A stretch of DNA of 61,330 bases from an uncultured Muribaculaceae bacterium (GTDB taxonomy: Bacteria; Bacteroidota; Bacteroidia; Bacteroidales; Muribaculaceae): the NCBI GenBank assembly GCA_910589425.1, contig CAJUSZ010000014.1, positions 1-61,330 of the forward strand, written 5' to 3'. A program made the position numbers and the translations under genes. A model generated the notes under the pieces. The model was not told the DNA's origin. It worked only from the letters and a program-made list of their open reading frames with translations, and did no database searches. The stretch's first letter is position 1, and the number at the start of each line of letters is the position of its first letter. Positions 43,458-50,026 of this stretch are shown in pieces.

Positions 43458-43486
43458 ATGATATATATTGATATGGAAAAACTTTT

Positions 43487-43506
43487 GGAGGAAAATATTT
43501 CCCTCC
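43487..43506 (-). terminator. Possible rfb terminator
   Basis: GGAGG and CCTCC (43487-43491 and 43502-43506) enclose a self-complementary AT core. On the minus strand it is followed by AAAAGTTTTT. Weak candidate. Confidence 0.4.
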
Positions 43507-43508
43507 CG

Positions 43509-43612
43509 GGGTGTGTTTGGATTTAACACACAATTAATGTTTTAATTATGAATGTTTGTTTTCAAGATATTCCGCATTAATCCCGAGGTCTTTCCTGATG
43601 CTTTTCCCATGC
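43509..43612. repeat. Truncated copy C of the MITE-like element
   Basis: Read on the minus strand, this 104-bp stretch is closely similar to 40395-40492 of copy B. It shares GACCTCGGGATTAA, the CTTGAAAA block and AATTGTGTGTTAAATCCAAA. The left end (GGGTGTGTTTGGATTTAA) is the terminal repeat without a TTA flank. The other half is missing and the similarity stops at or just inside the rfbB stop codon. Confidence 0.65.
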
Positions 43613-43613
43613 C

Positions 43614-44699
43614 TCAGCGGTTGCCATACATTTTTTCGTAATACTCTTTGTATGCCCCGCTGGTTACGCTGTCGAGCCAGTCCTGATGGTTGAGGTACCA
43701 TTCCACGGTCTGCCGCAGTCCGTCGATGAATTCCGTGCGTGGTTTCCATCCGAGTTCGCGTTCGATTTTCGATGCATCTATTGCATAGCGCATGTCGTGG
43801 CCTTTGCGGTCGCTGACGAATGTGATCAGTTGGCGGGACTGGCCGGCTGGATTTCCCAAGGCAGAGTCTACGGTGTCTGCGAGGGCTTTTACGAGATCGA
43901 TGTTGCGCCATTCGTTGAGACCTCCGATATTGTAGGTCTCTCCCGGAGTGCCTTTGTGGAAGACAAGGTCAAGAGCCTCGGCATGGTCTTCGACGTAAAG
44001 CCAATCGCGGATATTCTCACCGGTGCCGTAGACGGGGAGAGGCCTCCCGTTCCTGATGTTGTTGATGAAAAGTGGGATCAGTTTTTCCGGAAACTGATTG
44101 GGCCCGTAATTGTTGGAGCAGTTTGTAACAACTGTCGGCAGTCCATACGTGTCGTGCCATGCTCTTACAAAATGGTCGCTCGAAGCTTTCGATGCGGAGT
44201 AGGGACTGTGGGGATTGTAGCGGGTGGTTTCTCTGAAGAGCTGCCCGTCTCCGGGAGTCAATGCTCCGTAGACCTCGTCGGTGGAGACGTGATGGAATTT
44301 CTTTCCATTGAACCTGTCGGGCATCGATTCCCATAATTCCTGGGAGGCTCTTAAAAGATTGATTGTGCCCAGCACATTGGTCTGCGCGAAGGCCAAAGGA
44401 TCTGTTATGGATCGGTCGACATGGCTCTCCGCTGCAAGATGTATGACTCCGTCGGGACGGAACTTGTCGAATATCTGTTTTATCGTCTCGACGTCGCATA
44501 TATCGGCACGGACAAACCTGTAGTTCGGGGATGATTCGATCTCCTTGAGATTCTCCAGATTTCCTGCGTAGGTCAGCGCGTCGAGATTCACGATCAGCGT
44601 GTCGGGATAGTTGCTGACAAGGCGTTTGACGAGGTGGGAGCCGATGAAGCCCGCTCCTCCTGTCACTATGATGGTGTGGGCGAGGTTTTGTGTTTGCAT
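43614..44699 (-). CDS. rfbB: dTDP-glucose 4,6-dehydratase
   Basis: Second step of dTDP-rhamnose synthesis: dTDP-glucose to dTDP-4-keto-6-deoxyglucose. NAD loop IIVTGGAGFIGSHLVKRLV, HLAAESHVDRSI, the dehydratase active site HVSTDEVYGAL with Thr-Asp-Glu, and the YSASKASSDHFVRAWHDTYG Tyr-x3-Lys pair. The length of 361 residues is normal. ATG at 44699 gives the standard start and leaves 11 nt after rfbC; a longer frame starting at 44864 lies inside rfbC. Order rfbA-rfbC-rfbB; no rfbD follows, and repeat copy C begins at the stop codon. Confidence 0.96.
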   Translation of the reverse strand: MQTQNLAHTIIVTGGAGFIGSHLVKRLVSNYPDTLIVNLDALTYAGNLENLKEIESSPNYRFVRADICDVETIKQIFDKFRPDGVIHLAAESHVDRSITDPLAFAQTNVLGTINLLRASQELWESMPDRFNGKKFHHVSTDEVYGALTPGDGQLFRETTRYNPHSPYSASKASSDHFVRAWHDTYGLPTVVTNCSNNYGPNQFPEKLIPLFINNIRNGRPLPVYGTGENIRDWLYVEDHAEALDLVFHKGTPGETYNIGGLNEWRNIDLVKALADTVDSALGNPAGQSRQLITFVSDRKGHDMRYAIDASKIERELGWKPRTEFIDGLRQTVEWYLNHQDWLDSVTSGAYKEYYEKMYGNR

Positions 44700-44710
44700 G
44701 ATTTTGCGGG

Positions 44711-45259
44711 TCAGAATGGATTGTCGAAGTCTTTCCACAAAGGAAGCATAAGGTCTTTTGGCGACAGGTTTGCATCCGCTATGCATACAGGCCAGTCGAT
44801 CTTCAGTTCCGGGCTGAGTATGGAGATTCCTCCTTCGCTTTGCGGAGCGTAGTAATTGTCGCATTTATATTCAAACACGGCTTCATCGCTGACCACTGCG
44901 AAACCATGTGCGAATCCACGCGGGATGAAAAGTTGAAGCCGGTTTTCTTCAGACAGTTCCACGGCTATGTGCCTGCCGAAAGTCGGGGATGTTTTCCTTA
45001 GATCGACCGCGACATCCACCACGCTTCCCCGGGTGCATCTGACAAGTTTTGCCTGCGCATGGGGCGGGCGCTGGAAGTGGAGTCCGCGCACGACTCTTCT
45101 CGAAGAGCGGCTCTGGTTATCCTGTACGAATCTTACAGGAGCGATATTTTTGTCGAATTCCTGCTGGGAGAAGGACTCGAAAAAATATCCTCGGGCGTCT
45201 TCAAATACACGGGGCCGGATCAGATATACTCCTTCTATTTCAGTTTCAATAAACTCCAT
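44711..45259 (-). CDS. rfbC: dTDP-4-dehydrorhamnose 3,5-epimerase
   Basis: Third step of dTDP-rhamnose synthesis. Cupin-fold epimerase with the family blocks GVYLIRPRVFEDARGYFFES, FVQDNQSRSSRRVVRGLHFQ (catalytic His in RGLHFQ), LVRCTRGSVVDVAVDLRK, LFIPRGFAHGFAVVSDEAVF and FEYKCDNYYAPQSEGGI. The length of 182 residues is standard. It lies 26 nt after rfbA and 11 nt before rfbB. Confidence 0.97.
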   Translation of the reverse strand: MEFIETEIEGVYLIRPRVFEDARGYFFESFSQQEFDKNIAPVRFVQDNQSRSSRRVVRGLHFQRPPHAQAKLVRCTRGSVVDVAVDLRKTSPTFGRHIAVELSEENRLQLFIPRGFAHGFAVVSDEAVFEYKCDNYYAPQSEGGISILSPELKIDWPVCIADANLSPKDLMLPLWKDFDNPF

Positions 45260-45285
45260 TGTTAGTCTGTGGGATGATGTGGGAA

Positions 45286-46164
45286 TCAGTGTTCCGATGC
45301 GATTTTGATAAGATATTTGCCATATTGGTTGCGGCTCAAGGGTTCAGCCAGCGAAAGGAGATGCTCTTTCGAGATCCAGCCTTTCCTATATGCAATCCCT
45401 TCGAGACACGCTATTTTGAGTCCCTGGCGCTTCTCGATCACTTCTACGAATATGGATGCTTCGGCCAGTGAGTCGTGGGTGCCTGTGTCGAGCCACGCGA
45501 ATCCGCGACCCATGGTCAGCACATTCAGACGCCCGAGTGCGAGATAGTTGGCGTTGACACTCGTTATCTCAAGCTCTCCTCTGGCAGATGGCCTGATGGA
45601 TTTGGCGACCTGAACCACATCGTTTGGATAGAAGTAAAGCCCGACAACGGCATAGTTGGATTTGGGATGCTCCGGTTTCTCCTCTATGGAAAGACATCTG
45701 CCGGAAGAGTCGAATTCCGCCACTCCGTATCGCTGCGGATCTTCGACGCGATAGCCGAACACTGTCGCTTCCTTTCTTTCCGAAACGGCTTCAACCGCTT
45801 TCGCCAGAAGGGATTCGATGCCGGCACCGTGGAAAATGTTGTCGCCAAGAACAAGGCACACATCGTCGTCGCCGATGAATCGCTCGCCAATGAGAAATGC
45901 CTGGGCAAGACCGTCGGGAGACGGCTGCTCGGCATATTCTATCCGGATGCCGAAATCCGAACCGTCGCCCAACAGGCGCATGAATCCCGGCAGGTCGGCC
46001 GGGGTCGATATCACGAGAATCTCGCGTATGCCCGCTTCCATCAATATGGAGATGGGATAGTAGACCATCGGCTTATCGTAGATGGGGAGCAATTGCTTGC
46101 TGACCCCTTTTGTGATGGGGTATAAGCGCGTGCCGGACCCTCCGGCCAAAACAATTCCTTTCAT
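45286..46164 (-). CDS. rfbA: Glucose-1-phosphate thymidylyltransferase
   Basis: First step of dTDP-rhamnose synthesis: glucose-1-phosphate plus dTTP to dTDP-glucose. Nucleotidyltransferase signature MKGIVLAGGSGTRLYPITKG, then KQLLPIYDKPMVYYPIS, CLVLGDNIFHG with the metal Asp, and GLYFYPNDVV. The length of 292 residues is standard. ATG at 46164 matches the universal family start, and the -7 box at 46189-46196 would start transcription near 46182, excluding the longer frame from 46191. First gene of rfbA-rfbC-rfbB. Confidence 0.97.
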   Translation of the reverse strand: MKGIVLAGGSGTRLYPITKGVSKQLLPIYDKPMVYYPISILMEAGIREILVISTPADLPGFMRLLGDGSDFGIRIEYAEQPSPDGLAQAFLIGERFIGDDDVCLVLGDNIFHGAGIESLLAKAVEAVSERKEATVFGYRVEDPQRYGVAEFDSSGRCLSIEEKPEHPKSNYAVVGLYFYPNDVVQVAKSIRPSARGELEITSVNANYLALGRLNVLTMGRGFAWLDTGTHDSLAEASIFVEVIEKRQGLKIACLEGIAYRKGWISKEHLLSLAEPLSRNQYGKYLIKIASEH

Positions 46165-46188
46165 TCTGTCGTTGTCAAAATTATACCG

Positions 46189-46196
46189 CAAAGATA
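46189..46196 (-). promoter_or_regulatory. rfb operon -7 box
   Basis: TATCTTTG on the minus strand, giving a leader of about 18 nt to the rfbA ATG at 46164. No clear -33 box. Confidence 0.55.
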
Positions 46197-46249
46197 GTGA
46201 ATTGTATTGAGATTTTTACTAATTTCGCATTATTAAAAACATATCATAG

Positions 46250-46693
46250 ATGGAAAAAATAGCTTTCGCTTCAGACCACGCCGGTTATGAACTCAAAACC
46301 AAACTTGAGAAGTATGTCAAGTCAAAGGGATATGACATGGAAGATTTCGGCACATACTCTGAAGAATCATGTGATTATCCTGATTTCGCCCATCCTGCTG
46401 CATTGGCTGTCGAGGAGGGCGCATGCAATTTCGGCATAGCCATGTGTGGATCCGGCAATGGAATCCAGATGACACTCAACAAGCATCAGGGTATACGTGC
46501 GGCTTTGTGCTGGCTGCCTGAACTCGCGTCGCTTGCCAGACAGCATAACAATGCCAATTTCCTTGTGCTGCCCGCACGTTTCATCTCCTACGAGGAAGCT
46601 GTGAAGATTGTGGATGCTTATCTTGATGCAGCTTTCGAGGGAGGACGTCATCAGAGACGTATTGATAAAATCCCTGTTTCCGGATGTCTCTGA
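46250..46693 (+). CDS. rpiB: Ribose-5-phosphate isomerase B
   Basis: Interconverts ribose-5-phosphate and ribulose-5-phosphate. Blocks: IAFASDHAGYELK at the start, IAMCGSGNGIQMTLNKHQGI with the catalytic Cys66, and the QHNNANFLVLPARFISYEEA phosphate-binding region. The length of 147 residues is normal. A near-consensus -7 box (TAATTTCG, 46220-46227) lies 23 nt upstream. folB begins 8 nt after the stop. The closely related LacA/B isomerases are less likely in this context. Confidence 0.95.
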   Translation: MEKIAFASDHAGYELKTKLEKYVKSKGYDMEDFGTYSEESCDYPDFAHPAALAVEEGACNFGIAMCGSGNGIQMTLNKHQGIRAALCWLPELASLARQHNNANFLVLPARFISYEEAVKIVDAYLDAAFEGGRHQRRIDKIPVSGCL

Positions 46694-46701
46694 GCCCCGG
46701 C

Positions 46702-47052
46702 ATGATCGAAATTTCCGTCGAGAAGGCCAGAATCCATGCTTTCCATGGAGTGGCTTCTCAGGAGCGCACCGTGGGCAATGAGTTTGAATTGTCGATATCT
46801 GTGCAGGTTCCGATATCTGACGGGATGAGGATGGATTTGATCGACGGCACTGTAAGCTATGCCGATTTATACGAATTATGTGTTAAGGAAATGGCGGTTC
46901 CTTCCGATCTTCTGGAACATGTGGCCTTGCGCATTGTGTCGGCTGTAAGGAAATCATTCCCATCTGTCCATTCGGGTCATTTGAAGATAACAAAACTCCA
47001 TCCGCCCATACAGGGGATTGACGGGTCGGCATCCGTGTCCATAAGGTTTTAG
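46702..47052 (+). CDS. folB: Dihydroneopterin aldolase
   Basis: Folate pathway: 7,8-dihydroneopterin to 6-hydroxymethyl-dihydropterin and glycolaldehyde. Family blocks are MIEISVEKARIHAFHGVASQ, VSYADLYELC with the conserved Tyr, LLEHVALRIV with Glu, and the catalytic Lys in HLKITKLHPPI. The length of 116 residues is standard. ATG at 46702 gives the typical MIEISVEK start; an ATG at 46684 inside rpiB would add six residues. It is followed by a perfect bidirectional terminator. Confidence 0.93.
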   Translation: MIEISVEKARIHAFHGVASQERTVGNEFELSISVQVPISDGMRMDLIDGTVSYADLYELCVKEMAVPSDLLEHVALRIVSAVRKSFPSVHSGHLKITKLHPPIQGIDGSASVSIRF

Positions 47053-47070
47053 CCAGTATTTTATCTCATA

Positions 47071-47114
47071 AAAACGTAACCGCGCATTTCTTTCCAAATG
47101 CGCGGTTACGTTTT
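47071..47114. terminator. Bidirectional terminator folB / MFS
   Basis: A perfect 19-bp inverted repeat (47071-47089 with 47096-47114) with a six-base loop. The stem itself begins with AAAA and ends with TTTT, so it works in both directions between convergent genes. Confidence 0.92.
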
Positions 47115-47141
47115 GAATTTTATGGGCAGACTATTGTCTGG

Positions 47142-48824
47142 TCAGATTATTTCGGATTCGGCGGGAGTCTCTTGCACCTGATTCTTTCCGCCCCCTTCTT
47201 TGATGAAATGCACACAGCATGCTCCGGCAGCAAGAGATATACCGGCGACAATCATCATCATATATTGCGGGGCTACCTCATCCGGAACACTTAAGGCGGC
47301 GAGGATCCAGCCCCCGGCAAGGGCCGCTATGATCTGCGGAATGCAAATAGAGCAATTGAACAGTCCGAGATAAGCTCCGATATTCCCTCCGCGCAGAGAG
47401 TTTGTCAGTATGGTGAATGGCCAGGCAAGCATGGCCGCCCATGCGCACCCGATCAGGATGAACGGTATGAAAAGCAGATACCGGTCAGTGATTATTCCGG
47501 CCATCACGAATCCTACGGCACCAAGAAGCAGACTGAGTGCATAAGAGAACTTCCGGCTTCTGAAGCGGGGAAGCACAATTGCCCAAAGCACCGATCCGAG
47601 AGCCTGTATGGCGAATAAGATGCCGACCCAGTCTCCCGCGGAGCTATATTGTTCGGATGTGGTGTCGAGATCCTTTTTTGTTATAAACTCCACTCTGTCC
47701 GCGTTGATTGAATGTGTTTCCTTTTCCAGAATATCTATACGTCCTGTCTGATGGTCTTTGGCAACATTTGTGCCGGTTGTCAGGGTGATGTGTCCGGAAA
47801 GTGAATGCAGATACTGGAGCAGCCTTTTGTCGGCGGATGCCGACGGATCTGTCGTGCTGTCGATTGTTGGAGATGATTGCGCTCTTCCTCCCGCCACAAT
47901 TGTGATGGTGTCATTGATAAGGATAAATTTACCGCTAACAGAGGTCTCGCCATCGCTTATTGCTGTTATTTTATCGACCACCGGGGTGTCGAATGCTGTC
48001 ATGGCGACGGTTCCTGTGGTATATGTCCACATGAAAAGAAATGCGAACCAGCAGAAAAACTGTACGACCCCGACTGTCCAGAATGTTGACGGTGCGTTAC
48101 GCAGAAGATTGACAAGGCTTGTCTTATTCTTTTCTCCATCTGCGGTTGTGGATGATCCGTTGTATTCCTCGTACAGTTTAGGAGGCCATTCCCTGATTTT
48201 TACAATGGAATATATCACGCACAGCATAAGGATCGCAGCGCCGATGTAGAAAGACCAGACTACCGTCTGTGGCACTTCCCCTTCCGGCGCGGTTTTTTGC
48301 AGTCCTATCCACGCGAAGAGGAACGGGAAAACAAAGCCAACTATGCTGCCGGCATTGCATAGGAAACTCTGGATAGAATATGCAAGTCCTTTCTGCCGTT
48401 CGTTGACCATGTCTCCCACAAGCATCTTGAACGGCTGCATGGCCATGTTGATGGACGTGTCGAGCAGCATCAGGGCGGCAAGCCCCACGATGATGGCGCT
48501 TGATATGGTCAGCCCGAGACTTCCTGCATTAGGGAGCAGGCACATCACAGCCACAGCAACGAGTGCGCCGGCTATCAGATAGGGGATCCTGCGTCCGAAG
48601 CGGTTCCATGTGCGGTCGCTCATTGTCCCTACTATAGGCTGGACGATGAGTCCCATAAGCGGAGGAAGAATCCAGAAATAGCTCAGGTCATGAGGGTCGG
48701 CGCCAATTGTCGCGAATATCCTCGACACATTGGCGCTCTGCAGTGCGTAGGCGATCTGGACACCGAAGAATCCAAAGCTGAGATTCCATAGTTTCCAGAA
48801 GCTTAGGTCCGGTTTTGTTTTCAT
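47142..48824 (-). CDS. MFS sugar transporter, SLC45/GPH-like, with a large loop insertion
   Basis: Probable proton- or cation-coupled sugar importer. Twelve membrane helices can be traced. SLC45-like blocks are FGVQIAYALQSANVSRIFAT, GLIVQPIVGTMSDRTW, RRIPYLIAGALVAVAVM, and near the end GAYLGLFNCSICIPQIIAAL. At 560 residues it exceeds the usual 430-460 because of a polar, Thr/Ser-rich insertion at about residues 285-395 between two helices (after WTYTTGTVAMTAF and before GDWVGILFAIQAL). The insert looks extracytoplasmic. No glycoside hydrolase lies next to it, so the substrate is unknown. A repeat-end-like sequence (48843-48872) lies just upstream of the start. Confidence 0.85.
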   Translation of the reverse strand: MKTKPDLSFWKLWNLSFGFFGVQIAYALQSANVSRIFATIGADPHDLSYFWILPPLMGLIVQPIVGTMSDRTWNRFGRRIPYLIAGALVAVAVMCLLPNAGSLGLTISSAIIVGLAALMLLDTSINMAMQPFKMLVGDMVNERQKGLAYSIQSFLCNAGSIVGFVFPFLFAWIGLQKTAPEGEVPQTVVWSFYIGAAILMLCVIYSIVKIREWPPKLYEEYNGSSTTADGEKNKTSLVNLLRNAPSTFWTVGVVQFFCWFAFLFMWTYTTGTVAMTAFDTPVVDKITAISDGETSVSGKFILINDTITIVAGGRAQSSPTIDSTTDPSASADKRLLQYLHSLSGHITLTTGTNVAKDHQTGRIDILEKETHSINADRVEFITKKDLDTTSEQYSSAGDWVGILFAIQALGSVLWAIVLPRFRSRKFSYALSLLLGAVGFVMAGIITDRYLLFIPFILIGCAWAAMLAWPFTILTNSLRGGNIGAYLGLFNCSICIPQIIAALAGGWILAALSVPDEVAPQYMMMIVAGISLAAGACCVHFIKEGGGKNQVQETPAESEII

Positions 48825-48842
48825 GTAAGATATTATGGTTTA

Positions 48843-48872
48843 GTTAAGAGATTGTTAAAAACAAATGTGAAT
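48843..48872. repeat. Lone terminal-repeat-like sequence F
   Basis: GTTAAGAGATTGTTAAAAAC then AAATGTGAAT resembles the left end of copy A (TTAGGGCTTGTTTAATAATA then AATGTGAAT). Located about 18 nt upstream of the MFS start codon. Confidence 0.4.
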
Positions 48873-48974
48873 AGAAAACCTGCGCGTACCGGCGCGAATT
48901 CCGGCGTGGGTATTCTGCCGTAAGAGAAACGTGTTATGGAAAATATTTCGATCCTGTTTTAAACAAGATTTTAT

Positions 48975-49820
48975 CTATTGCTTGACCAAAGAATACAGGG
49001 TCTCGATCTCCTGCGCCCACAGGGAGTCGTCAGGTGTCTCAAGAATTACCGGCATATTGTCAAATCTCGGGTCGTTCATAAACCTTGTGAAAAAATCGAT
49101 TCCGAGGGTTCCTTGACCGATAGAGGCGTGGCGGTCGATCCGCGATCCAAGCTCCCGCTTGTCATCGTTCAGATGAATGCCGCGAAGGAGGTCGCTCCCT
49201 ATGATCCTGTCGAATTCCTCCCATGTGCGCTCATATCCTTCTGGGGAAGCGAGATCGTAGCCCGCTGAATAGGCATGGCATGTATCGATGCATACTCCGA
49301 TCCTGGATTTATCGTCCACTCCGTCTATGATTCTTGCCAGATGAGTGAAATCATGACCCATATTGGATCCCTGTCCGGCGGTGTTTTCCAAAACAGCTGT
49401 CACACCCTCGGATTCACTTAAAGCGATGTTGATGGATTCCGCTATACGGTCGAGGCAATCGTTTTCACTCATGGCTTTGAGATGACTTCCCGGATGGAAG
49501 TTGAGCATTGTCAGTCCGAGCTGCATGCACCGTGATATTTCATCGCGGAAGGAGTTGCGCGACTTCTCAAGCTTTTCAGGATCGGGAGACCCGAGGTTGA
49601 TGAGAAAGTTGTCATGGGGAAGGATAAGATGAGCCGGATAGGAATATTCGGCGCATAATTCCTTGAATCTTTCCGATTCAGATTCCTGGATCATTTTGGA
49701 TGTCCATCTGGAGCTGCTGCCTGTGAAGAGCGCAAAAGAACGCGCTCCGATTTTTGCGGCGTTTACCGGGGCATTTGCGACGCCGCCGCTGACACTCACG
49801 TGGGCTCCTATATATTTCAT
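48975..49820 (-). CDS. nfo: Endonuclease IV (AP endonuclease)
   Basis: Zn-dependent TIM-barrel nuclease that incises DNA 5' to abasic sites in base-excision repair. Signatures: YIGAHVSVSGGVANAP at the start, NFHPGSHL, AVLENTAGQGSNMGHDF, GVCIDTCHAYSAGYD and RGIHLNDDKRELGSRIDRHA with IGQGTLG. The length of 281 residues is standard. A full consensus promoter (49908-49939) lies upstream, with a leader of about 80 nt. Divergent from tamB. Confidence 0.97.
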   Translation of the reverse strand: MKYIGAHVSVSGGVANAPVNAAKIGARSFALFTGSSSRWTSKMIQESESERFKELCAEYSYPAHLILPHDNFLINLGSPDPEKLEKSRNSFRDEISRCMQLGLTMLNFHPGSHLKAMSENDCLDRIAESINIALSESEGVTAVLENTAGQGSNMGHDFTHLARIIDGVDDKSRIGVCIDTCHAYSAGYDLASPEGYERTWEEFDRIIGSDLLRGIHLNDDKRELGSRIDRHASIGQGTLGIDFFTRFMNDPRFDNMPVILETPDDSLWAQEIETLYSLVKQ

Positions 49821-49838
49821 GGGTCTATATGTTTTTTG

Positions 49839-49867
49839 GTTAAGAATTTGTTAAGAACAAATTGAGA
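49839..49867. repeat. Lone terminal-repeat-like sequence G
   Basis: GTTAAGAATTTGTTAAGAAC then AAATTGAGA, about 24 of 28 bases like sequence F at 48843. It lies about 18 nt upstream of the nfo ATG and contains an AATTTGTT/AACAAATT palindrome. Confidence 0.4.
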
Positions 49868-49907
49868 GGATGAACGTCTAAGACGTGGCGGTTTCCCGAC
49901 ATCAGTG

Positions 49908-49939
49908 CAAAGTTAACCTAAAACACGCATAATCGCAAA
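49908..49939 (-). promoter_or_regulatory. nfo promoter
   Basis: On the minus strand, TTTG at 49939-49936, 20 nt, then TAACTTTG at 49915-49908. Start near 49901. Confidence 0.75.
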
Positions 49940-50011
49940 TCCCCCACCGGTTAAATGGACTTCTGTCTGATTTTTCTATCGCATCTTCGGTCGTACACGC
50001 GATTTTTTAGC

Positions 50012-50019
50012 TAATTTTG
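50012..50019 (+). promoter_or_regulatory. tamB -7 box
   Basis: TAATTTTG, only 7 nt before the TTG at 50027. No -33 TTTG at the right spacing. It constrains which start codon is used. Confidence 0.5.
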
Positions 50020-50026
50020 CAGCCGT

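Noticed and set aside
43546..43911. Minus-strand frame overlapping the rfbB end and repeat copy C; similar frame at 40385-40633 in copy B
   Set aside because: The two frames share residues such as KDLGIN and LENK only because the repeats are alike. Neither has a family match or a credible start.
47071..47114. Perfect 19-bp inverted repeat as a mobile-element end
   Set aside because: Its place between two convergent stops and its built-in A/T runs are explained by bidirectional termination.
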